A DNA stretch of 64,000 nucleotides from the NCBI GenBank assembly GCA_964552235.1, contig CAZKGO010000004.1, forward strand, positions 1-64,000, in the 5' to 3' direction. Position 1 is the first letter of the stretch, and the number at the start of each line of letters is the position of its first letter. Below the pieces are notes generated by a model. It was not told where the DNA came from and did no database searches. It saw only the letters and a program-made list of their open reading frames with translations. Positions 16,905 to 27,300 of the stretch are shown here, in pieces. Origin of the DNA: CAVTHK01 sp964552235. GTDB taxonomy: Bacteria; Spirochaetota; Spirochaetia; SZUA-6; CAVTHK01. A program made the translations under genes and the position numbers.

Positions 16905-18725
16905 CTACGAGGGCTTCTTCGGCGGTGCGGCGACCCGGATGTGCAGCTCCCGCAGCTGCTTCTCGGTCACCGGCCTCGGGGCGTTCATCATGAGGTCCTG
17001 CGCCTTCTGGTTCATCGGGAAGGCCGTGACCTCGCGGATGTTCGGCTCGTCGGCGATGAGCATGATCATGCGGTCGACGCCCGGTGCGATCCCGCCGTGG
17101 GGCGGGGCACCCAGCTTGAACGCGTTGATCATCGCGCCGAAGTCGCGGTCCACCTCTTCGCGGCTGTAGCCGCCGATCTCGAAGGCCCGGTACATCACGT
17201 CGGGGCTGTGGTTGCGGATCGCGCCGCTGGACAGCTCGACGCCGTTGCAGACCAGGTCGTACTGCCAGGCCAGCACTTCGAGCGGCTGCTTCGATTCCAG
17301 GGCCTCCAGCCCGCCCTGCGGCATCGAGAAGGGGTTGTGGGAGAACTCCACGAGCTTCTGGTCTTCGTTCCACTGGTACATCGGGTAGTCGACGATCCAG
17401 CAGAACCGGTAGCAGCGCTTCTCGACGAGGTCCAGCTCCTCGGCGAGGCGGGTGCGCAGCTCGCCCGAGATGCGCTCGGCCTCGCTCCGCGTGTTGGCCA
17501 CGAAGAACAGCACGTCGCCCGGCCCGACGCCGCACAGCGACGCGAGGGAGGCGAGCTGCGCCTCGCTCAGGTGTTTGGTGAGCGGTCCCTTGACCGCTGC
17601 GCCGCCGCCCCCTGTCGCGCCGCCTGTCCGTGCCTCGCCCGACGACCAAGTGAGGTAGGCGAGCCCCTGGGAACCGAGCTCCGTGGCAGAGGCGCTGATG
17701 CGGTCGAAAAAGCTGCGCGGCCGGCTCTCGATCCCTTTGACCGGGATCGCGCGCACGACCCCCTTGTTCTCGACGATCGAGCGAAACGGCGCGAAGCCGG
17801 CATCGGCGAACACCGCTGACACGTCGACCATGCGGATCGGGTTGCGCAGGTCCGGCTTGTCGCTGCCGAAGCTCACCATCGCCTCGGCGTAGGGGATGCG
17901 CGGGAACGGCGGGGCGGTGACTTCCCAGTCGGAGAACTCGCGGAACACGCCCGAGAGCACGCGCTCGACGACCTCGAAGATCTCGTCCTGGGTCGCAAAG
18001 GCCATCTCCATGTCGAGCTGGTAGAACTCGCCCGGCGAGCGGTTGGCACGCGCGTCCTCGTCGCGAAAGCACGGGGCGATCTGGAAGTACCGGTCGAAGC
18101 CCGACACCATAAGCAGCTGCTTGTACTGCTGCGGCGCCTGCGGCAAGGCGTAGAAGCAGCCGGGGTGCAGGCGCGACGGAACCAGGTAGTCACGCGCGCC
18201 TTCGGGGCTGGAGGCGGTGAGGATCGGCGTTTGGATCTCGAGGAAACCCTCGTCGGTCATGCGCCTGCGCAGGCTCGAGATCACCCGCGAGCGCAGCACG
18301 ACGTTGTTGTGCAGCCGCCCGTGGCGCAGATCGAGAAAGCGATACCGCAGCCTCGTCTCCTCCGGGGCGTCCTCTTCGGGAAACACGCTGAAGGGCAGGC
18401 TCTCGCACGGCCCGAGCACCTGGAAGCGTTCCGCGCGGACCTCGATCTCGCCGGTGGCCAGCTTCGGGTTGACGTTCTCCGGCGAACGCGCGACCACGGT
18501 CCCCTCGAACTGGACCACCGTTTCCTTGTGGAGGCGGCCGACCTGTTCCTGGATGACGGAGTCCGCGTAGACGACGACCTGGGTGATGCCATAGTGGTCG
18601 CGCAGGTCGACGAAAAGCACGCCGCCGTGGTCGCGCTTGTTGTGCAGCCACCCGGCGAGCTTCACGCGCAGGCCGATCTGCTCGCGGGCGAGCTGCCCGC
18701 AGGTGTGCGTTCTGTAGGGGTCCAT
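16905..18725 (-). CDS. aspS: Aspartate-tRNA ligase
   Basis: This is a class IIb synthetase that charges tRNA-Asp. The 606-residue protein has the N-terminal OB fold (VKLAGWLHNKRDHGGVLFVDLRD), class II motif 2 (CFRDEDARANRSPGEFYQLD), a bacterial GAD insertion (about residues 285-420) containing a glycine-rich loop (GGATGGGGAA), and motif 3 (APGVDRMIML). I chose the ATG at 18725 because homology begins at MDPYRTHTCGQL. The upstream reading frame is low-complexity. Whether it is discriminating cannot be told by eye; GatCAB is encoded directly downstream and AsnRS directly upstream. Confidence 0.95.
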   Translation of the reverse strand: MDPYRTHTCGQLAREQIGLRVKLAGWLHNKRDHGGVLFVDLRDHYGITQVVVYADSVIQEQVGRLHKETVVQFEGTVVARSPENVNPKLATGEIEVRAERFQVLGPCESLPFSVFPEEDAPEETRLRYRFLDLRHGRLHNNVVLRSRVISSLRRRMTDEGFLEIQTPILTASSPEGARDYLVPSRLHPGCFYALPQAPQQYKQLLMVSGFDRYFQIAPCFRDEDARANRSPGEFYQLDMEMAFATQDEIFEVVERVLSGVFREFSDWEVTAPPFPRIPYAEAMVSFGSDKPDLRNPIRMVDVSAVFADAGFAPFRSIVENKGVVRAIPVKGIESRPRSFFDRISASATELGSQGLAYLTWSSGEARTGGATGGGGAAVKGPLTKHLSEAQLASLASLCGVGPGDVLFFVANTRSEAERISGELRTRLAEELDLVEKRCYRFCWIVDYPMYQWNEDQKLVEFSHNPFSMPQGGLEALESKQPLEVLAWQYDLVCNGVELSSGAIRNHSPDVMYRAFEIGGYSREEVDRDFGAMINAFKLGAPPHGGIAPGVDRMIMLIADEPNIREVTAFPMNQKAQDLMMNAPRPVTEKQLRELHIRVAAPPKKPS

Positions 18726-18828
18726 GTTCGATGCGCTCCCCTCGCTGGCGAGCCGCCGGCGCGCCCTGCGCGCCGCGGCTGGGAGCCCGCCTGCGAGGAC
18801 GGCGCAACGTAGCACTATTGCCGGAGGG

Positions 18829-19020
18829 TTACAAGACCGTCGCCGCGACCCTCTGTGCGTGCGCTGAGCGGCGCGCACCGCGGCCCTGCGGAAGAGAAAG
18901 AAAAGCATCGCGCGAGATCAGCAGCCTGTCGAGGGCGTCTCTCGCAGAGCCCGGCAGGTCAGGCGCGTCTGCCAGCCACCACAGCGCTACGTGAGTGTCG
19001 GCGAACTTGCCGCGGCTCAC
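18829..19020 (-). pseudogene. Relic of a VapC-type PIN-domain toxin
   Basis: A GTG-initiated stretch of 63 codons begins with GKFADTHVALWWLADAPDL and continues with GSARDALDRL. This is the N-terminus of VapC PIN toxins, including the first catalytic Asp. After about 32 residues the homology is lost, and the other acidic residues of a ~130-residue PIN domain are missing. No intact antitoxin gene is visible upstream. It lies in the roughly 480-base gap between aspS and asnS and is best read as a decayed toxin-antitoxin module. Confidence 0.6.
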
Positions 19021-19125
19021 CGTAGCCTGTGACCGACAGGACGAGCTACCTGCGGATGACTTTGACCGCTTGGCCGACCCGGCGCGCGACCTTCTTTCTA
19101 CCCGTGGCTTCGACCTGCCTGTCGG

Positions 19126-19201
19126 CCACGAGTGGGTACATCCCTGTGGGGTACTCGTGGGCTCCCACATCCGTGTGGCCCACGAGTGGGTACATCCCTG
19201 T
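19126..19201. repeat. 22-bp direct repeat with embedded inverted copies
   Basis: A 22-base word starting CCACGAGTGGGTAC and ending CATCCCTGT occurs exactly at 19126-19147 and 19180-19201. Between them GGGTACTCGTGGG (19149-19161) is a near-inverted copy of its left half, and CCCACGAGTGGG (19179-19190) is itself nearly palindromic. It sits just behind the asnS stop, so hairpins here could end asnS transcripts or mark a small mobile repeat. Confidence 0.7.
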
Positions 19202-19204
19202 ACC

Positions 19205-20607
<1,403 letters not shown>

Positions 20608-20611
<4 letters not shown>

Positions 20612-21321
20612 CGATGCCTGTGGACGTGGCTGTCAATCCAGTCGTGCAGGCGGTCCCTGTGCAGATAGCCGACCCCGAACAGGATGAGGGCGACCACAAA
20701 GAGCACGAACGACAGCGTCCACCGCTCCCTTGCCGCCGCGCTGCCCATCAGGGTGCTGCCTACGATGCCTGGGATGCGCCCGAGGGTGGAGACGGCCAGG
20801 AAGAAGGGGAAGCGCAGCGGCGAGACGCCGGCCACGTAGCAGAGGATGTCCTTGGGGATGCCAGGAATCACGAAAAGAAGGAAGAAGCCCACCTGCGCGC
20901 GCGAGGCGTTGGCGAGCGCGCTCAGGCGGTCGATCTGGCGCTTGGGAAAGAAACGCTCCACCACGGGCCGGCCGAGGGCGCGAGCCACCCAGAAGTTGAT
21001 CGACGAGCCTGCCGCGATTCCGGCGATGGTGAGCGCGAGCCCCAGCCAGAAGCCGAACAGGTAGCCGCCCGCAGCCTGCACAGTGTCGCCTGGTATGATG
21101 AAGATGAAGACCTGCAGCACCTGGATGGCGAGGTACACCAGCGGCGCCGCCACCTCCCACTGCAACACCCACTGGCGAACGCTCTCCGCCGAGCCCACGA
21201 ACTTCCACAGCGTGTTGCGCAGCACGATCCCCAGCACGACCACCACGGAGAGGAACACCGGAAGCCAGATGGCGCGCAGCAGGCTCGGCTGCTGCTTGCC
21301 GGGAGGCAGCGTCTGCGTCAT
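20608..21321 (-). CDS. TVP38/TMEM64 (VTT/DedA-like) family membrane protein
   Basis: The 237-residue protein has about six hydrophobic segments. The VTT/SNARE-associated signature region starts at IIPGDTVQAAGGYLFGFWLG, followed by GSSINFWVARALGRP and FFLLFVIPGIPKDILCYVAG. Family members act in membrane lipid handling, and DedA proteins are linked to lipid-carrier recycling. The tail is short, basic and cytoplasmic (HRDRLHDWIDSHVHRHR). I chose the ATG at 21321 because the upstream frame is not hydrophobic. The stop overlaps asnS by ATGA, an unusual partner. The substrate is unknown. Confidence 0.85.
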
Positions 21322-21420
21322 CGGGCGGAAGTTACCACGCCGGGTCGCCGTTGGGCCACAGGTGGGATGCAGGCCGCGCCGGCAGCGGTCACAGTCATGA
21401 GTGGCCGTGCCGGGGGGCCA

Positions 21421-21448
21421 TTGACCGTTTCCGGTTGCGAGGTATAAT
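21421..21448 (+). promoter_or_regulatory. Promoter of the CsgG-like/OMP fusion gene
   Basis: TTGACC (21421-21426) and a perfect TATAAT (21443-21448) are 16 bases apart. The expected start at 21455-21457 leaves only 7-9 bases before the ATG at 21464. That is too short for a normal Shine-Dalgarno site. Confidence 0.72.
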
Positions 21449-21463
21449 CCGCTTCGAACGCTC

Positions 21464-22645
21464 ATGAACTGGAAAATTCGCGGTTTCACAGCAGTCCTTC
21501 TGATCGCCTCCGTGACCTGCCTCACAGCGCTGCCGCAGGTCGCCGTCCTGGATGCCGTGATCGAGGAAGACATGGATCCGGGAGTGTCGATCGCGGTCGC
21601 CGACAAGATCTCCGAATCGCTGGTGAACTCGGGCAAGTACACGGTCCTTGATCGCGCCAACGCCGAGCTCGTTCTCCGGGAAAAGGAGTTCCAGCTCTCC
21701 GGCCTCGTGAGGACCGAAGAGATCCGCAGAGCCGGAGAATACCTCGGGGCGGACCTCGTCGTGGCTGCAAGGGCCGCCAGGATCGGCGACACCTACTTCG
21801 TCTCCGCGCGCATGATCGACGTTAAGACCGGGGCGATCACCGCTCAGGCTTCGGTCGAGCGCGAAGGCCGCATCGCAATTCTGCTCGGGATCGCAGGCGC
21901 GGTCGGGGACAAGCTGGCCGGTGGAGTCGTCGAGGCCGTGGAGAACCGCAGGTTCGAGGGCCCGGTGCGCCGAACGCCCGCCCCCCCGCCCGTCCCGCCT
22001 CCGATGCCCCCGGCGCCTGCTCCAAGGCCCGCGCCGGCTCCTGCACCAGCGCCCGTACAGCGGGCGAACGTGGTGATCGGCATCAAGGGCGGTGTGGGCA
22101 TGGCTGACGTGTACGGGGACGACACCTATGCAACGGACGCCTACGAGGGCACCCGTTACGTCGGAGGGTTCTACATGTCCAGCCGCATGGACAGCATCGG
22201 CTTCGAGCTCGACGTCCTGTGGGCCCAGAAGGGCTACGACATCGACTTCTACGACGACGTGCTGCTGGACAACGTCTACAACAGCTGGGTCTTCAACTAC
22301 GTGGACATTCCGTTCCTGGTCAAGCTGTACCCGTCAGCCACCTCGCCGCTGTACGTGGGTCTCGGCCTGTACATCGGCGTCTACATGAGCGGCACCGTCA
22401 CCATCGAGTACGAGACCAAGACGTCGTACAACAGCGAAGCGAACATCGAGGACGTCAGAGAGCTGGCCACAATGGATTTCGGAGGCCTGCTCAATTTGGG
22501 CCTCGATTTTCCTGTCGCGAACAAGGGCCAGCTTGCGCTGGAGGCGCGCCTCGGCATGGGGTTCAACACGTGGAGAACCGACGGCGCCTACACACCCAAG
22601 CACCTCGTTCTCTCCGTCATGGCAGGATTCGGCATCGCGCCCTGA
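21464..22645 (+). CDS. CsgG-like domain fused to an outer-membrane beta-barrel
   Basis: The 393-residue protein starts with a signal peptide (about 1-23). A CsgG/LpoB-type periplasmic domain (about 24-165) follows: VAVLDAVIEED, VADKISESLVNSGKYTVLDR, LREKEFQLSG, AGEYLGADLVVAARAARIGD. Then come a proline/alanine linker (about 171-199) and a C-terminal region of alternating hydrophobic strands (about 201-393), with glycine/aromatic-rich ends typical of an eight-strand PorT-like barrel. It has no lipobox. The linker would place the CsgG-like domain in the periplasm, tethered by the barrel. No csgEF or curlin genes are near, so a curli role is not supported. It is probably monocistronic, with its own promoter. 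Confidence 0.7.
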   Translation: MNWKIRGFTAVLLIASVTCLTALPQVAVLDAVIEEDMDPGVSIAVADKISESLVNSGKYTVLDRANAELVLREKEFQLSGLVRTEEIRRAGEYLGADLVVAARAARIGDTYFVSARMIDVKTGAITAQASVEREGRIAILLGIAGAVGDKLAGGVVEAVENRRFEGPVRRTPAPPPVPPPMPPAPAPRPAPAPAPAPVQRANVVIGIKGGVGMADVYGDDTYATDAYEGTRYVGGFYMSSRMDSIGFELDVLWAQKGYDIDFYDDVLLDNVYNSWVFNYVDIPFLVKLYPSATSPLYVGLGLYIGVYMSGTVTIEYETKTSYNSEANIEDVRELATMDFGGLLNLGLDFPVANKGQLALEARLGMGFNTWRTDGAYTPKHLVLSVMAGFGIAP

Positions 22646-22722
22646 GGCGGTCCAGGACACCGTGCAGTCCGGGGCGCCGCCTCCGCGCGGCGCCGGCCCG
22701 CGTCATACCGTTCTCGCACCCC

Positions 22723-22752
22723 TGTACAAGGTCGTGCGGGTGTCGCTATAAT
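22723..22752 (+). promoter_or_regulatory. Promoter of gapA
   Basis: TGTACA (22723-22728, 4 of 6 matches) and a perfect TATAAT (22747-22752) are 18 bases apart. The predicted leader to the gapA ATG is about 43 bases and contains a GGAGG ribosome-binding site 4 bases before the start. Confidence 0.65.
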
Positions 22753-22802
22753 CGCTTCATCCCTTTGATTCCCCGAGACGCGCGACTCGCGCTGGAGGTG
22801 CC

Positions 22803-23873
<1,071 letters not shown>

Positions 23874-23897
23874 AGCTCCAGTAACACCGCGACCCGG

Positions 23898-23929
23898 AAG
23901 CCGCCGCTGCACTCCCGCAGCGGCGGCTT
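23898..23929 (+). terminator. Hairpin terminator of gapA
   Basis: A perfect 13-base stem, AAGCCGCCGCTGC with GCAGCGGCGGCTT, closes a 6-base loop 24 bases after the gapA stop. The stem ends in TT, but only a weak T-rich tail (GTCGT) follows. It also separates gapA from the carD promoter. Confidence 0.7.
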
Positions 23930-23958
23930 GTCGTGAGCGTGCATGCCCGCATCCAGCT

Positions 23959-23988
23959 TTGACGCTGGTGGAGGCCGCGTGCTATAGT
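23959..23988 (+). promoter_or_regulatory. Promoter of carD implying a leaderless mRNA
   Basis: TTGACG (23959-23964) and TATAGT (23983-23988) are 18 bases apart. Transcription would start at 23995-23997, which is the A of the carD ATG (23997) or a base or two before it. No Shine-Dalgarno sequence can fit. Confidence 0.65.
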
Positions 23989-23996
23989 GCGCGCCG

Positions 23997-24815
23997 ATGG
24001 CCAAGGCGAAGCCGGGTGCGTCGAAGAGCGCAGGAAAGGCTCACAAGGGGGAGGCCCCACCAAAACCGGCAAAGCCGCCAAAGGCGGCGAGACCGGCAAA
24101 GAATGCCAGGAAGAGCCCGTCTCCAAGGAGCGCTCCCTCGAAGAAGAGCACTGTGAAGAAGCCTCCCAGGCCTCAGCCAGCCAAAGCCGCAAAGATCGAA
24201 GTCAAGCCCAGAACGACGGCGCACAAGCCCCTGGCCTCACGGGCCAAGCCGGCAGCGGCCGTAAGGCGCCCGCCGGCCCGGCCCGCAGCGCCAGCCAAAG
24301 CCAAGGCTCCGGCGCGCAGGATACGCTACCGGGTCAAGCAGCCCGTGGTCTATCCACTGCACGGCGTGGGGCAGGTGCTTCGCATCGAGGAGCGGCCGTT
24401 TCTCGACCACAAGCTGCTGTACTACATCATCTACATCGAAGTGTCGGACATGACGGTGATGGTCCCGGTCGACAAGGCCGACAGCCTCGGAATCCGGCCG
24501 ATCGTGGATCGCAAAGAGTCGACCAAGGCGCTGCGGCTCATCTCCGACAGCTACGAGCCGGTGCCGACCGACTGGAAGCTGCGCTACCAGATGAACCTGG
24601 ACCTGCTCAAGAGCGGAAGCATCCTGGACATCGCCACGGTAGTGCGCACCCTCTATCACCGCAGCAAGATCAAGGAGCTTCCGATCCTCGAGCGCAAACT
24701 GTTCGACAGCGCCCTGCGACTGCTCATCGACGAAGTCTCGCTGTCGCTCGAGAAGAGCAAAGACGAAGTCGAGCGGATGGTCTTCGAGCGCCTGGAAAGC
24801 TCGCGCGGCAAGTAG
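23997..24815 (+). CDS. carD: CarD-family transcription regulator with basic N-terminal tail
   Basis: CarD/CdnL proteins bind the RNA polymerase beta subunit and stabilise open promoters. The RNAP-interaction domain begins near residue 111 (VKQPVVYPLHGVGQVLRIEERPF) and is followed by the helical DNA-contact domain (LRLISDSYEPVPTDWKLRY ... IDEVSLSLEKSKDEVERMV). The first ~108 residues are almost only Lys, Ala, Pro, Arg and Ser, like a histone H1 tail. Myxococcus CarD carries its AT-hook region at the other end. The ATG is the only start that fits the promoter. The tail probably binds DNA or acidic partners. Confidence 0.88.
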   Translation: MAKAKPGASKSAGKAHKGEAPPKPAKPPKAARPAKNARKSPSPRSAPSKKSTVKKPPRPQPAKAAKIEVKPRTTAHKPLASRAKPAAAVRRPPARPAAPAKAKAPARRIRYRVKQPVVYPLHGVGQVLRIEERPFLDHKLLYYIIYIEVSDMTVMVPVDKADSLGIRPIVDRKESTKALRLISDSYEPVPTDWKLRYQMNLDLLKSGSILDIATVVRTLYHRSKIKELPILERKLFDSALRLLIDEVSLSLEKSKDEVERMVFERLESSRGK

Positions 24816-24881
24816 CCGTCGCTGCTCCAACGCCCCGGCTCGGGCCCCCGGGCGGGGCTTCTCGTCCACGCCCGGCGCAGC

Positions 24882-24887
24882 TATATT
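24882..24887 (+). promoter_or_regulatory. Possible -10 box of htpG
   Basis: TATATT stands out in a GC-rich gap about 77 bases before the htpG ATG. No good -35 lies 16-18 bases upstream (TTCTCG is the best), so the promoter may depend on an activator such as CarD or on another sigma factor. No CIRCE-type palindrome is visible. Confidence 0.35.
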
Positions 24888-24963
24888 AGGGGCAAAGCGC
24901 TACTGCAACCGGAGGCGTCTCGGCCGGGACGAGCCGGGGCCGCTCCTCGTTCGGAGTCAAGCC

Positions 24964-26835
24964 ATGTCGAAGCACCAGTTCCAGGCGGAGGTGAACCAAC
25001 TTCTTCACCTCATCATCCACAGCCTCTACTCGCACCGCGAGATCTTTGTCAGAGAGCTCGTCTCCAACGCGTCGGACGCCCTCGACAGACTGAAGTACCT
25101 GACGCTCACAGACGAGAAGTTCAAGTCTCTCGCCTTCGACCCCCGCATCGACATCGAGTTCGACGCCAAGGAGCACCGCACGCTGACGATCAGCGACAAC
25201 GGAATCGGAATGAACGAGGAGGACCTCGTCGCCAATCTCGGCATGATCGCCAGCTCCGGAACCCGCCGCTTTGTCGAGCAGATGGGCAGCGACGCGAAAA
25301 AGGCCGCCGGCCTCATCGGCCAGTTCGGCGTCGGGTTCTACTCCGCCTTCATGGCGAGCGACCAGGTCGAGGTGATCACGCGGAAAGCCGGCGAGGACAA
25401 GGCGTGGCGCTGGGTAAGCGACGGCAAGGGCGAGTACACGGTCCAGGAGGCGGTGCGCGAGAGCCACGGGACCACGGTGACGTGCACGCTCAACGACGAC
25501 GGCCGCGAGTACGCCAACCGCTGGATGATCGAGAGCCTTGTGCGCAAGTACTCCAACCACATCTCCTTCCCCATCTACCTCCACTACGACGAAGAGAACC
25601 TGGGGACCGGCGACAAGCCGCGCAAGACCATCGAGCGCAAGAGCGAGCAGATCAACGCGGCGAGCGCCTTCTGGCGCAGACCCAAGAAGGAGCTCACCGA
25701 CAAAGACTACGCCGAGTTCTACAAGAGCCTCACGGGCGACGACGACGACCCCCTGCTCACCGTGCACACTCAGGCGGAGGGAGCCCTCGAGTACACGACC
25801 CTCTTCTACGTGCCGAAAAAGGCCCCGTGGGACCTGTACCGGATGGACTACCAGTCCGGGATCAAGCTCTACGTGCGTCGCGTGTTCATCAGCGAGGACT
25901 CCAAGGAGCTGATGCCCTCGTGGCTGCGCTTTCTGCGCGGCATCATCGACAGCGAGGATCTGCCGCTGAACGTGAGCCGCGAGATTCTGCAGCAGAACCG
26001 CGTGATGGTGAACATCCGCAACGCCGCGGTCAAGCGGGTGCTCAACGAACTGGCGGAGCTCTCGGTAAAGGACCGCGAGCGCTACGAGGCGTTTTACGGC
26101 GAGTTCCGCAAGCCGCTCAAGGAAGGGGTCTACCAGGATTTCTCGCACCGCGAGCAGCTGCTCGAGCTGCTGCGCTTCAAGTCCACGACCCAGGATGGCT
26201 GGACGAGCCTGGCCGACGCCAAGGCGCGCCTCAAGGCTGACCAGAAGGCGATCTACTACATCACCGGCGACAGCGAGGCGGCCTTACGTTCCTCGCCGCT
26301 GCTGGAGGTCTACAGGGACAAGGGCCTGGAGGTCCTTCTTCTCGATGACGAGATCGACGAGCTGGTGATGCCTGCCATCGGCAAGTACAAGGACACGGAG
26401 CTCAAGAGCATCAACCGGGCCGGCGCGGCCGATGACCTCAAGAGCGAAGGCGACCGGGCTCGGGAAAAGGAGATCCGGCCGCTGCTTGCGAAGATCAAAA
26501 AGGCGCTCGGCGACGACGTCAAGGACGTGCGCCCGTCGGCCCGTCTCACCGAGTCGCCTTCCTGCATCGTCACCGACGATGCCGACCCGACGGTCAAGCT
26601 GCAGCAGATCTTCCGCGCCATGGGCCAGGAGGACATCGGAAAGGTGCAGCCGATCCTGGAGATCAACCCGGGACACCAGATCGTCAGCAAGCTGCTCGCG
26701 GTGACCGACGACGCGGTCCTGGAGGATGCCGCCAGGCTGCTGTTCGAGCAGGCGCTGCTCATCGAGGGGGTGGCGCTTCGCAACCCGGCGGAGTTCGCGC
26801 AGCGGCTCAACCGGTTCATGGCCCGGGCGCTGTAG
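24964..26835 (+). CDS. htpG: Molecular chaperone HtpG (Hsp90)
   Basis: HtpG is the cytoplasmic Hsp90 dimer that remodels client proteins with ATP. The 623-residue protein has a GHKL ATPase domain with RELVSNASDALDRLKY, DNGIGMNEEDL, and GQFGVGFYSAFMASD. The middle domain includes FYVPKKAPWDLY, DSEDLPLNVSREILQQN and LNELAELS. The C-terminal dimerisation domain ends in LNRFMARAL. The N-terminal MSKHQFQAEVNQLLHLIIHS resembles spirochaetal HtpG. The length is usual. It is separated from carD by about 150 bases. Confidence 0.96.
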   Translation: MSKHQFQAEVNQLLHLIIHSLYSHREIFVRELVSNASDALDRLKYLTLTDEKFKSLAFDPRIDIEFDAKEHRTLTISDNGIGMNEEDLVANLGMIASSGTRRFVEQMGSDAKKAAGLIGQFGVGFYSAFMASDQVEVITRKAGEDKAWRWVSDGKGEYTVQEAVRESHGTTVTCTLNDDGREYANRWMIESLVRKYSNHISFPIYLHYDEENLGTGDKPRKTIERKSEQINAASAFWRRPKKELTDKDYAEFYKSLTGDDDDPLLTVHTQAEGALEYTTLFYVPKKAPWDLYRMDYQSGIKLYVRRVFISEDSKELMPSWLRFLRGIIDSEDLPLNVSREILQQNRVMVNIRNAAVKRVLNELAELSVKDRERYEAFYGEFRKPLKEGVYQDFSHREQLLELLRFKSTTQDGWTSLADAKARLKADQKAIYYITGDSEAALRSSPLLEVYRDKGLEVLLLDDEIDELVMPAIGKYKDTELKSINRAGAADDLKSEGDRAREKEIRPLLAKIKKALGDDVKDVRPSARLTESPSCIVTDDADPTVKLQQIFRAMGQEDIGKVQPILEINPGHQIVSKLLAVTDDAVLEDAARLLFEQALLIEGVALRNPAEFAQRLNRFMARAL

Positions 26836-26985
26836 CTGCGGCGTTCTCCAGACGGAGCGCCCCGGTTCCGCGCCCCGGCGGCCTGCCGGGACTGCTGCGG
26901 TTTTTTCTCCGCGCGGCTCCCCTCGTGCCGGCGTCTGCGCTATACTTACGGGAGCACGAGGATAGCGACCGAGGAGGGTCTTTCG

Positions 26986-27252
26986 ATGGACTATGTGGTG
27001 TTCTGGGGAGCGATTGGTCTGGCGGCGGGCGTGATCGTGAGCACGATCATCTTCCGATACGCGACCACGCGGACGGTCCGGCTCATGACCCTCATCGTCG
27101 CCGCGATCATCTCGATACCGCTTCTGGCCGTGGCGCTGATCGTCCTCCTGGGCGGCGGGTTCGAGGCCGCCTCCAAGGTCTGGGCGATGGGCATCTGCGG
27201 CATCCTGTTCGGCTACTGGTTCAAGAGCCCCTTCCGGATGCTGCAGGACTGA
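26986..27252 (+). CDS. Small membrane protein of unknown function
   Basis: I do not recognise this 88-residue protein. Hydropathy suggests three membrane helices: residues about 3-23 (VVFWGAIGLAAGVIVSTIIF), 33-57 (LMTLIVAAIISIPLLAVALIV) and 65-80 (WAMGICGILFGYWF). The C-terminus is short and basic. GAGGAGG lies 9 bases before the ATG, and a TATACT -10-like box lies at 26941-26946, so it appears to be a real expressed gene. It precedes cysQ by 48 bases and may be co-transcribed. Confidence 0.6.
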   Translation: MDYVVFWGAIGLAAGVIVSTIIFRYATTRTVRLMTLIVAAIISIPLLAVALIVLLGGGFEAASKVWAMGICGILFGYWFKSPFRMLQD

Positions 27253-27300
27253 TCCGGGCTTCAGCCCGCGGGAGCGCGGCGGCGACGCTCCGATTGCACC

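Noticed and set aside
21464..22645. Curli secretion system
   Set aside because: Only the CsgG-like domain is present. csgA/B, csgE and csgF are absent and the protein has no lipobox.
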